Positions 35,653 to 45,228 of a stretch of DNA of 64,000 nt are shown here, one piece after another. Made by a program: the position numbers and the translations under genes. Source of the stretch: Sabellastarte sp. h YS-2021 (Eukaryota; Annelida; Polychaeta; Sabellida; Sabellidae); NCBI GenBank assembly GCA_964017235.1, contig OZ024936.1, positions 44,381,028-44,445,027 of the forward strand. The letters are read 5' to 3'. Position 1 is the stretch's first letter; each line of letters starts with the position of its first letter. The notes below the pieces were generated by a model. It did no database searches and was not told the DNA's origin. It saw only the letters and a list, made by a program, of their open reading frames with translations.

Positions 35653-38566
35653 TGCTTGTTTAAAAATTCTAAGCTATAAAGACAAAAGCCCATAAGTTGT
35701 CTGAAAACTGAGCATCCCCTGTTGTGTCTTAAATTATTAATATAGATTGAAAAAGCTTATATAATCTGAAACAAAATATTTTTTCGTATTGCCACTTGTT
35801 TTGGTTATTTTAATACACATTTCCAGTGGCAAATTCACCTATCTTACTCGAGCAATATTGTTTCCTCAAAATGAGCACATATACAAGACTAACTGAATGT
35901 ACTGATTGATGTCCATTCTGAAAGTAATAAACAATTTGTGAGAAGTTTTTTTTATTTGACATTCCACCTTTCAATCTAACACAAAGATTCTTCAAGCAAG
36001 GCTTTTTTCACAACATCTTTGTGTTATACATCAGCAAAAAGCCACCCCTAAATATGTAGGTAAACAAATGACAATAAAAACAACAGTAACTATCAACAAT
36101 AAAAACTGGATTGGGATATGAAAAGCATTAAATAGATATAACACATACTGCCATTAAACATTATATTCTGAAATATTATCAACAGTTTAACAATAAACTG
36201 CTTTGAACTCATTATGGATACATGGCTCAGAAACAGTAAATTACAGTGTGCTATTCGTACTAAAATGGAAGAAAACTTTGTGGCAAAAAAACCATTAAAA
36301 CAATTAAGAACAGGCCTACTTCTTGCACTATGATATGATACAACTTTCCCCCCACTATGTATGACTCCTTTATCTGCCAGACTTCAACATAATGTTAGAA
36401 ATAAAATAAAAACTAACATTTTCCCCGCTTACAATATCTACAGAGACCTGAAAATCTTTGCCCCAAACACCAATTGCATTTTCACAGGATAAAATAGCAT
36501 GTCTGTACTTTGCGTTCACAATCCTTGGTTAAAAAGAAATGCACACCTGTTTTATACATATGTAAGTATATTATATACACACATGCAAGCAGTTAACTAC
36601 AGTGCCAGATATAGTTTTCACCGAATAAAATAATAAATGTAAAATCAGCGGGGGTTAAAAACAGGATTACATATAATGTACACCTTGCTATACACAGGAT
36701 TAGATGCAAAGAGCGATCACATAGAAAAGCTGGGTGTATGAGACGTGCAGACTGGGTTGACGTATACAGATACCGAAGTTCATTGACCTCAGATCACATC
36801 TCTATCACAAAAAGGAATGTTTTCAAATCTCGACGTATCTACACAGTTCATTAACTCCTTACAACATATCCACTCCACCCCAGACTTAGTGGGTGTGACA
36901 ATGTTATATACATTGACTAATTTCATTCCATGAATTACAAACAAATAGAATGATAATTTCTGCCAACTATGCATACTAATGTATCATTTGAATACTTTGC
37001 ATTGGATCAAAATAATGTAAATGTATTGCACTGTTCGAGGTTCAACATAATTTGAAAATGCCTTTTACTTGCATGTAAATTTATACGACACTTTATGCAG
37101 GCTTGGAATTAAAATTGTTATTCAAGACTACATTTAATTTTGTGATGTATTTTAAATAATAAATACATAAAATACCACAACACACATCCAAACTTTTACA
37201 ATGGCGAGACATTAAACCTTCATGTGATTTTACGAAGTACAAGCAATGCAGTTGGACTTTGCTATAAACCAGCAAAATCTACACAGACACACAGACAATA
37301 AACATATGTCATGGGTATGCATCAGATTTGAATTATTAAAGCTTCAACAGCAACCTATCCTATCTCACATCAATGGATCAACCATCAAAGATTGCTTTCA
37401 ACAAAAGGGTTTTTGTTTGTGTTGATATCACAGATCATTATATCAATATTGTGAGTCAAGTTCCAGGTAATTTCTATAGAATGAGTGAGTAAGCTTGTCA
37501 ACATGATTTTGTAATTTACAACCATGAAAGATTATAGTCCCTACACCATGTATTTTGAAATATAATTTGATGTTTCAAAACTTCATTTGGATGTTTCATG
37601 CCCAGTCTATTACACTACGTAACATAATGTGCTGTAAAACTAAGCCTGAATTTTCTTGTAAAGTGATGCATTTTACAGTGAAAATTATCACTCAATATCA
37701 ATCAACATTGAAAGTCCAACTGAAGGGTTATATCAATATTGAAATTTCTATTCAACACCAACATTCGTTGTTATCCTAAAATTTAAGAAATTTTGACTGA
37801 AAAAAAATCACATCACTAATATTAAAAGCCCAGAGTATGACTTGATATCAGCACTATTCCAAATGCCCATTCAACAAGTGTTGCTTAAAATGATCTTCAC
37901 AAAACTCAGTCAGAGACAAATGACCTACACAATAAATTAACCTATGCGACAACACGGTGACAATCAAACAACACCAACATACAGAACAACAGAAAACACA
38001 ACACTGTATATATAGCATAGACAATTAGAACATTTGCATTTTCTGATAAAAAAACATTAGAAAAAGTCAATAATAATAATAATACTGCTGACAAATTTAT
38101 AGCCCATACACTCTTCAATTTCTTTCTAATTTACAACAGATTCAAGTACAATTTCCACTGAAACTTAATAGGTTTCAATTACAAAGGCTCATACACACCA
38201 AACCAATACACCAAGGTGTCAGCCTTCAATACATTGAACAACAATGGGTGAAAAAACTTCCCAAAATTGGATGATAAATAAGAAAATTGAGGTCATTTTA
38301 ACTGGAAATCTATGGTATATCCCCATAATACCTATTTAACTGAGTAAAGTCGGGCAAGAAGGTGTATTATACAAGTTCTAATGTTATTGTTGTACTGTGT
38401 CATTGTTGATGCGTAAGTGCCTTAACACTAACTGGATTCACATATTTTTAAAAATATGCCAAGCTTATGTAGAATGACACATTATAAATGATATTGAATT
38501 AACTGTAAATATGTGACAGTAGTGCAAGTAGACTCATAATAACTAGAACCTTCAATAACCAACAGG
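35653..38566. other. AT-rich sequence downstream of the kinesin gene, nothing recognised
   Basis: I find no exon-like ORF, no satellite, and no clear element termini here. All ORFs are short and AT-biased. It may include intergenic sequence or distal 3' UTR of the minus-strand kinesin, whose stop is at 43780, but no poly(A) site can be singled out among the many AT-rich motifs. Confidence 0.5.
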
Positions 38567-38770
38567 ATTTTTTTTTTTTTTCATTTGGCATTTAACTTCA
38601 TGCCTGGTACCTTTGTATCACTTCTACAGCGAGGGAGTCAGAGGAAACCAGTATATACAGTTGTTCAAGTTACTGTACTATTAACCCTCGGCCAGTCGCT
38701 CCAGAATTCCAACTCCTATACCAGAGGTGGGAGACAACCGTGTTACCACTGTTTTCCTGACAGTAGTGCT
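38567..38770 (-). mobile_element. Second copy of the tRNA-derived SINE, minus strand, diverged
   Basis: Read on the minus strand, the order matches the 25009-25248 SINE: a head with gtggtaacacggttgtctcc followed by cacctctgg, a body with tactggtttcctctg, and an A-rich tail. The tail appears on the plus strand as the T run at 38568-38580. The B-box region has decayed. The 5' limit near 38770 is approximate, and I could not define a target duplication. Confidence 0.7.
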
Positions 38771-39548
38771 GCGACGATGTTTGAAGAAGTTTGATAGTTC
38801 GCTCGTTTACTGCCCCGATTTCGGAGTTCGGTTCAAACGTCTGAAATTCGGACTTTGCAAAACGTTTAGAAATCCCCAACATCACACCACATCCCAATGG
38901 ATCCTATTTTCGCCCATCTATAAAACTTGTTTCTTTTGTTGAAAATATGGCGGAATTTATTTAAAATATATATGGATTATATTCTTGCTATATTTTCAAT
39001 AAAGTGACAAAATTTTATGCGAGATTTCTGTGTTTTAACTGGTTTTGAAAATGTTGTTTCGAAGATCGAACTAGACCGAAGTTCGCTAGCTTGTACAGAT
39101 AATAAACATCGAACCCGATATTCAAAGCGACTTAACAGCACTACCCGACAGAGGTTAATTTATAGACATGGCTAACTTCCACTTATAAGAACAAAAATGT
39201 AAGGATGGATATAAATGCTGCAAAAACTCTATTAAGCCCAACTCCTATCACTAGACCAAGCTTGGATTATTTTCAAAAATACTACCTCAGCATTAAATGA
39301 ACACATCTTGTGACTAATTTTACACATTTTATATTCACAAAACTGCATTTTTTTTAAAGTTTTTATTTTGATAAATTTGAATACTTTACAATTTAGAACT
39401 CATTATAATGAGGTGGATATAAGATACTCTTAAGTTGTTATTGCACATTTCATTAAGTACACATGAGATCACAACATCTGCATAATGTTAAAAGCACAAC
39501 AAGCAAAATTATCAACAATTTTACACAAAAATGCTACTCTTTTAGTTA

Positions 39549-39773
39549 GAGTAAGAAATCTAAAATTCGCCAGGAATCTAAAATTCGCCACCTCTAAAAC
39601 CTTAGTTAATTTTATGAAGAAAATGATGTTTTTGTCTAAAAATTGGTATTTTTCAGTTCAAAAAGTCTTAATTTACTATACAGTCAACAAATCTCACCAC
39701 AATTCATTTATTTTATTAGTATTTTCACATGTGGCGAATTTCAGATATGTGGTGAATTTTAGATTTTTTACTC
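39549..39773. mobile_element. MITE with TA target duplication (mariner-like ends)
   Basis: Both ends carry inverted gagtaa(g/a)aaatctaaaatt followed by c(g/a)cca. A second inner copy of the same word forms a terminal inverted repeat of about 45 bp with some mismatches. The element lies between TA at 39547-39548 and TA at 39774-39775, the duplication expected of Tc1/mariner-type transposition. At 225 bp it is too short for a transposase, so it is non-autonomous. Confidence 0.75.
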
Positions 39774-40200
39774 TAGATGAAAGCCTTGATAGATTTAGTC
39801 TTTTCTCTTTCAAGTCCTTTGAAAATGAGTAGAAAATTCACTACCACCTGGTTGTTACCTAACTCAGAAAGTCGATACATTACTGCAAGATAACTGGGAC
39901 TAATTCTACTGCTTATCCCACTAATCTTCCATTTAAATATCTAGCAAATACAAAATCCATCAATATGAAAAAGATCCAGTTATACAAACACATGGATATT
40001 GCTATTCTGAATTTGCTACTAATTGGATTTTACATCAAGTGTATATGTGCATATTTATTGTGATTGCAAGCTGAAGACTCTCACAAGTTTTACAACTGAA
40101 GTGCATTATTCCTTTTAAACAAATCACATCATTCTTGTATGTGACCTGACCTTGTAAAACACCATTCGTACTTAAAAATAAAGCAAATAAGACAAAGTAC

Positions 40201-40474
40201 ATGAAAATAGGAACACTCAGAGTGCACACCTCTGCCAAGGCCCAAAACTGCCAATATTGAGTACGAGTGCAATGATAAAAAATTCCTTTAAAAAAAATTC
40301 CTGAATCCAGATCAGAATCCAGATCACCAAAATGTAATCATCTGTTCCTTGTGGCATTTTTAGTATTTGTTGAAAATTTCCTAAAATCTGTCCATAACTT
40401 TCCCAATTGTTTGGCAAGCAAACAAACTCACGCACGCCACCAAAAGCACAACCTCCTCGACAAAGGTAAACCAT
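40201..40474 (-). repeat. Interspersed repeat fragment (ggaggttgtg family)
   Basis: On the minus strand it starts tttacctttgtcgaggaggt and continues with a gtttgtttgcttgcc stretch, then gttatggacagatttt, a layout I know from common interspersed repeats of marine invertebrates. A related start (gaggttttatcatttccacc ... gcttgtttgttagc) occurs on the plus strand at 42445-42590. The class is not certain. Confidence 0.45.
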
Positions 40475-40616
40475 TTCATACTATTTTCGAGATGCAAAAC
40501 TTATTATGCATACACTCGTATTTGTACTAAAAATTAAAACTTAAGCAATGTTTGATGTCTAAAGCACACAGTCTTAAAAGTCTGAAAGAGGATTAAAAAC
40601 TGCTTTTACATGCCGT

Positions 40617-40747
40617 GTACAGCTAGGTTCGTATTTGGACAAGCCAGTACACTACTTCCTGTATGCTGTCATGGACTGGATTGGAACCCAGGGCCACACA
40701 TGTGAGAGTCAAGTTATTATTACTCAAGCTTTATAGCCAGCTAGAAA
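40617..40747 (-). mobile_element. Degenerate tRNA-derived SINE remnant
   Basis: The minus strand has gactctcacatgtgtggccc followed by a B-box-like GGGTTCCAATCC, then gtactggcttgtcc, which parallels gtactggtttcctc of the other SINE copies. The A box is no longer convincing. It abuts the MITE at 40748. Confidence 0.45.
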
Positions 40748-40976
40748 CCTAGGACCCAGTTTCATGAAGGCCTTCTATCTCCTTAGTAGGCTACTAGGTG
40801 CTAGCAGTAGTCTACTAAGCCTATACTATCTGTTCCACTGAGATAGTATTAATTTTGGTAATTAGTAGGCTCTCCTCAACAGAAGCCCTGCTATCTCAGG
40901 AAGGGCCCACTATGATATAAATTACATATCATATTGTCTTCTATGTTCAGTAGTCTTTTGTGAAACTGGGCCCAGG
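40748..40976. mobile_element. Short element with inverted ends (CCTAGGACCCAGTTTCA)
   Basis: The left end cctaggacccagtttcatga is inverted at the right end as tgtgaaactgggcccagg, giving imperfect terminal inverted repeats of about 20 bp around 229 bp of non-coding sequence. Internal ctactaag/cttagtag words add further inverted symmetry. The target duplication cannot be fixed because the termini and flanks are similar. Confidence 0.65.
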
Positions 40977-41579
40977 CCTCCTAACTCACATCGATGTGTT
41001 TGTGCCAAATACTTTCTTGCTATGCTTCATTTTATATATCCACAGGTACAAAAATAATTTAAGTACAGAAATAGAACAACAATGTTCTGAAACTTCTCAA
41101 TGTCTGTAATTTTACACTTTAGATTTTAGAAGATTAAAACATTGAAAATACCACAAAGTGTAAAAGAAAATCAACACAGTAATACTTGAAACAGTAAGCC
41201 AAAGCTTAAGAATATGTGACCAGTTTTTATACATGGAAAGGAATATAAGCTGAAAAGTTCTAGCTTGCAACATCAACATCATATAGACTCTTCAATATAT
41301 AACAATAAAGGTAATTGGTCCTCTGTGACAATAACACTATGAAATATATACTTCTTTTGACACAATGATGAATTTAAAATTGCAAGAAGCATCATGACCA
41401 TTTTGTTGAAGAAATTACTTAGAACCTCATTATTTTAGAAAATTTAAGAAACTTTTGTTGCCTTTTTTAAAGCTTTTTATAACAGGTATAATCACACACT
41501 GATACAATAGTGCTGGAGGAAAGCAATGCCACACTAATGCACATCGTTAATTTTAAGCAGAAATGAACAACGGATGTAG

Positions 41580-41684
41580 TGTGATTTCGTCAATTGTAAC
41601 TTGTTGTATTTGTATTTGTGTTGTCCACTATCTTTCTGTATACTGTAATGTCTGTATTTCAAATAAAATATTAAAAAAAAAAAC
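41580..41684 (+). mobile_element. Short retroposed sequence with poly(A) and 13-bp duplication
   Basis: 105 bp ending in an AATAAA signal (41662-41667) and an A run (41673-41683) are flanked by perfect direct copies of acaacggatgtag at 41567-41579 and 41685-41697. This is the signature of L1-like target-primed reverse transcription of a polyadenylated RNA. The body is too short to identify; it could be a severely 5'-truncated LINE or a truncated transcript of a gene. Confidence 0.8.
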
Positions 41685-41697
41685 ACAACGGATGTAG

Positions 41698-43403
41698 GAG
41701 GACACAGGAAGCGTAAAGCAAAAATTGGATTCTTTGTATAGCAGATAGAGCTCTGTATTAACTTGCTCTCATGAGGAACTTTAAATTTTTTCCACAAAAG
41801 AAACCTTTTAGTTTACTGTGATTCTGGGGGAGGGAATTTTACTTAAATTTTATTTTCATTTTAGATAATTTATCTCCTCTTATGTGCAATTTTGTAGATT
41901 TAGCATCTTTTTTTTCCATTTTAAAAGTTTTCAAATTTCTTGTAGCGTGACTGATTTGTCATCTCCAGTTTCATATTGTATATATACACAAATATGCCAC
42001 TTGAAGATAAAATTATTGTACGAGCATGACACACACGTTCCTCTATACTCATAATACTAGTGCACAGATTATTTACAGTTTTATTGCACTTGATTTCTCT
42101 GTGTTTTTCCATGTCACTGAACTTGGTACAGACAATATATTGCACATTCAAACAGTATAGAACAGTATTGATGACATTTTCTATTATAAATGTACAAACA
42201 GTAAACACACACCCCTCCATATGATCAAACAACACGGAGCAGCATGTATTATTTGCTACAACTATTTGCTTGCAACATATAACCATATAAACATATTTAT
42301 CATGTCAACCAGGGACTTTTACTGGATTAATCCATGATTAAATTTAACTGAACAAGATAAAATTACAAAACAACTGCATCAATAAATATATCTTGCTGCA
42401 CAAGATTTTATTGTTCGTAATTTTAGACGTGCAATGTGTGATAAGAGGATAGAGGTTTTATCATTTCCACCAAGAGGCTTATGTGACCCATGGATTCTGC
42501 TTGTTTGTTAGCTAGATTACGAAGAAATTACTGCACAGATTTATATCAAAATTTCATAGTACGTGGGACTTGGTGTAACACAGAAATGGGGGTTGTTGCG
42601 GCAGTGATTTTTTCCTTCCGGTTTCACATCTCCTACTTCCCGGTTGGTTACCGGTTAACCATCTCTTATTTAACAAAACATGAGAACCAAATAGTTTTCC
42701 ATACTGTAAAACAGGAATTCTAACATGACACGGATGTGTCCTCGATTCTGATTGGCTAAACAACGAAATACTTCATGAGTAACCTGGGAGCTCCGAATTA
42801 TCCCTCATTATACAGTCAAAAGCAAATAAAAGTGGATTATGACATTTATTTTGTACGTAAGGTTAGTAAAGTTACTTTACTTTGAAGTGTAAGTGGAAAA
42901 CTGGTAGCTGAACTTTATGGCGGTTTGCAATAATTTATTTACTGTACTGACGATACCGGTACTACCGCAACCCGAGCAACTTATAAAATATCAAGTTCGT
43001 AAAAACAATTCTTGCAGTAGCCACATAGAAATATTATAACTTCTTTGAAAGCTTTTCGAACTGAGTTACATTATTTATTCACAGAAAATGATTTCCAATG
43101 TGCAATAACAACACCCGTGGCTGACATAAACATCGTGAAATTTACTGCAAATATCTGGTTTCAGCCAAATTTTGCAGCAATCAATATTACTTAAAAATAA
43201 TATACTGACTTGCTATTGAACTGTCCTTTCTGTTTACCTGTAAATATTCACCTATACCTCCCATCCCCTTGCTTTTATCATGTCCAGGCCTTGTGCTGTC
43301 ATTTCCTATGGCCTGAACTCCATACGCATTCACCTTTAAAAATCCTAGTCCTGTCTCCAATTTTAATCAAGAAAACTTTTCACCTAATACTATTATAGTA
43401 CTT
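41698..43403. other. AT-rich region with fragmentary repeat, no gene seen
   Basis: Apart from an interspersed-repeat-like piece at 42445-42590 I see no recognisable feature. No ORF has convincing coding character. It lies downstream of the kinesin stop codon and may be 3' UTR or intergenic. Confidence 0.4.
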
Positions 43404-43810
43404 CCTGTGTGCATGTTTATACTGGAACTCCTGCATTTCCTGTGTTTATTTATACAGGGAATCCACTTTCTGTAATATGTTTATATGCAGTAAATCTTGC
43501 ATTTTCTCTGTTTATTTACACTGGAAATCATTCACTTCAAGTGTTTATATGCAGTAAAACTTCTTTACTTCCAATTTATAATTACTTTCTGTGTTTATTC
43601 CCACTTTCACCTGTTTACTTTTGGTTTTTATTAATATACACTAGAAGTTTATCTCGCCTTCTTGTGTTTATTTGCACTAAAACGTGTTTACTTTTTAAGT
43701 GTATTTGCACTAAAAGTCATACATGTTTATTTACACTGGAACTAATCAATTTGTTGCATTCATTTATGCTAGTTTTTGTTTACTTCCTGTGTTTCTTTGC
43801 ACTAGAACTG
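43404..43810 (-). repeat. Degenerate minisatellite spanning the kinesin stop codon
   Basis: Words such as cttcctgtgtttatttacac, tggaact and tgcagtaaa recur at roughly 35-45-bp intervals, with much variation. The repeat starts inside the last kinesin exon and covers the stop codon region (43780-43782), so the start of the 3' UTR is repetitive. TTTATT words in it read as AATAAA on the gene strand (for example 43726-43731), so polyadenylation could occur here, but this cannot be shown. Confidence 0.65.
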
Positions 43811-44048
43811 GTGGACTTCATGAAAGACGGTACTGTGGAGGACTGTGCGCTTGCAGGACTTGGGTTTGAGCCTCCATTTCCTCCTGTTCCTGTTGTCAGA
43901 TTACCAGTACTCTTACGCAGGGAGGAATTGCGCTCCTTAGAACCCCTGCGTTTCTTGTCCATGATGAGTTTATCGTGTCGCTTGAAGATTCCGTGGTTTC
44001 TTTTGCATTTGAAATACCGGACGCCATTGACTGAACCATCATTTTTAC
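43780..44048 (-). CDS. KIF13B: Kinesin-3 KIF13B-like, last coding exon (CAP-Gly second half and tail)
   Basis: The splice acceptor ccccacag precedes the exon and the TAA stop is at 43780-43782. It encodes GKNDGSVNGVRYFKCKRNHG and then IFKRHDKL, the second half of a CAP-Gly domain with the signature GKNDG. A basic, Ser/Thr/Gly-rich tail follows (KKRRGSKER ... SAKKHRK). CAP-Gly domains bind the C-terminal EEY/F of tubulin and EB-type proteins; in KIF13B/Khc-73 kinesins this domain sits at the extreme C-terminus, as here. The reading frame continues from exon 44723-44812 with the glycine codon split across the junction. KIF13B is a plus-end-directed transport motor; its motor and FHA domains would lie outside the window. 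Confidence 0.93.
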
Positions 44049-44722
44049 CTGTGGGGAGAAAAATTCAAACAAACTATAAGTTACAATTTTAATATACTTT
44101 AACCCTATTAACTGAATTTCAAGGAGCTAAAACTAAGAACCAAATGAGGATGACAAGTTTTTAATGGAAATTAGGGCTGTGATCAGTAGGGATGAATTGG
44201 TAGCACTGGTGTCTCACCCTTTACAACCGCCATTGATTGTCAGCACATATAAATGTGAAAAAATCTTTAACTATTAGAAATCAAATCTAAATTTAGAAAA
44301 AATTACAGTTTTATCTAACATCTTTGCAGATTTTAAGCGATGTATATCGTATTTCTTTGAACAGAACTGCTACATTTTATATGTAGATTTAAGTACCTTT
44401 ATTAAGTTTTGAAACAACTATTCACATTACTAACAAAATATAAAACAAAAACGACTTTGCTAGTCTGTACACACACCAAACACTGAACCCAAAATTCTAA
44501 ACAATTCCACAGCACTTATTTTCTACATAATTTCTACTTACTTCACTGCAGCAACTAATTTTACCATAACACTGCTTTAAACACCTTTTACCGGGTATAT
44601 GTTATATCACAACTGGTAGAAGGAAAGCAATGATACTAGTTGGTCAAGATTCTGTACTTAAAACAAAATGTGTACCTATAATCTATGTGTATCTAATTCA
44701 TTGTAATGCGTTGATACTTTAC
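44049..44722 (-). other. Kinesin intron, 674 bp
   Basis: GT-AG bounded intron within the CAP-Gly domain. A plus-strand stretch at about 44190-44240 (attggtagcactggtgtctc) resembles a decayed tRNA-SINE head, but too little remains to call it. Otherwise it is plain AT-rich sequence. Confidence 0.7.
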
Positions 44723-44812
44723 CTGCGTTAGTGTCAAGCTCGATTCCAACCCAGTTTCCTGTGGCAAATTCTGTGGGACCCACAAACTGCACTGTTCCAC
44801 TCTTGGTGCCTC
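44723..44812 (-). CDS. KIF13B: KIF13B-like, CAP-Gly first half exon
   Basis: This 90-bp exon is bounded by acceptor tgttttag and donor GCAG|gtaaag. It encodes GGTKSGTVQFVGPTEFATG and NWVGIELDTNAG, the first strands of the CAP-Gly fold with the conserved WVGIELD. Phases fit exactly: 2 bases, 29 codons, 1 base. The next exon completes the GKNDG loop, so an intron interrupts the domain's most conserved motif. The upstream intron (44813-57128) is about 12.3 kb and mostly repeats. Confidence 0.93.
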
Positions 44813-45017
44813 CTAAAACAAATGAGAATAGTAAAATTGGGATAGCAATTAAGACTAACACGCATCTTAATATGCAATTGCAAGCAAAAATACAACTGTC
44901 ATTTGATTACACTGGAACCTAGTTGATAATAAAAAGTTTCCTTGACTTACAAACAAGCATTCTGACGCATGCATTTATCTCCCGCCGTATAAATAAGATG
45001 TACTAAAGATAGTGGAA

Positions 45018-45226
45018 TACTCACTTATCTTTAGGCCTAAGTCCATAAAACCAAAAAAATTTTCAAGGGCGTGAAAATTCATTGGGACAATTAATTTACA
45101 AAAAATCTGTAGCTGCAGTAGTTTTGGAGAAATCCGCGTGACTAACTAATGCACGCACGCACGCACGCACACACAGGCATCATTTCATAATCTCCCTCCC
45201 GGGCTAAAGCCTGGCGGGAGATAAAA
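45018..45226 (+). mobile_element. Hairpin-ended segment, copy A (possible Helitron-like terminus)
   Basis: This ~209-bp segment recurs in the same orientation at 56664-56887. It contains taggcctaagtccataaaac, a (GCAC)n microsatellite at about 45148-45172, and a GC-rich stem-loop at 45192-45220 (CTCCC-tccgggct-aa-agcc-tgg-CGGGAG). It stops abruptly at gggagat, where the 133-bp array begins. A GC-rich hairpin next to a sharp 3' end is typical of Helitron-like elements, but the CTRR terminus is not evident, so the class is inferred. Confidence 0.6.
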
Positions 45227-45228
45227 AT

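Noticed and set aside
43409-44092. 227-codon plus-strand ORF with hydrophobic repeats
   Set aside because: It spans the minisatellite and the antisense of the last kinesin exon; low-complexity composition explains its openness.
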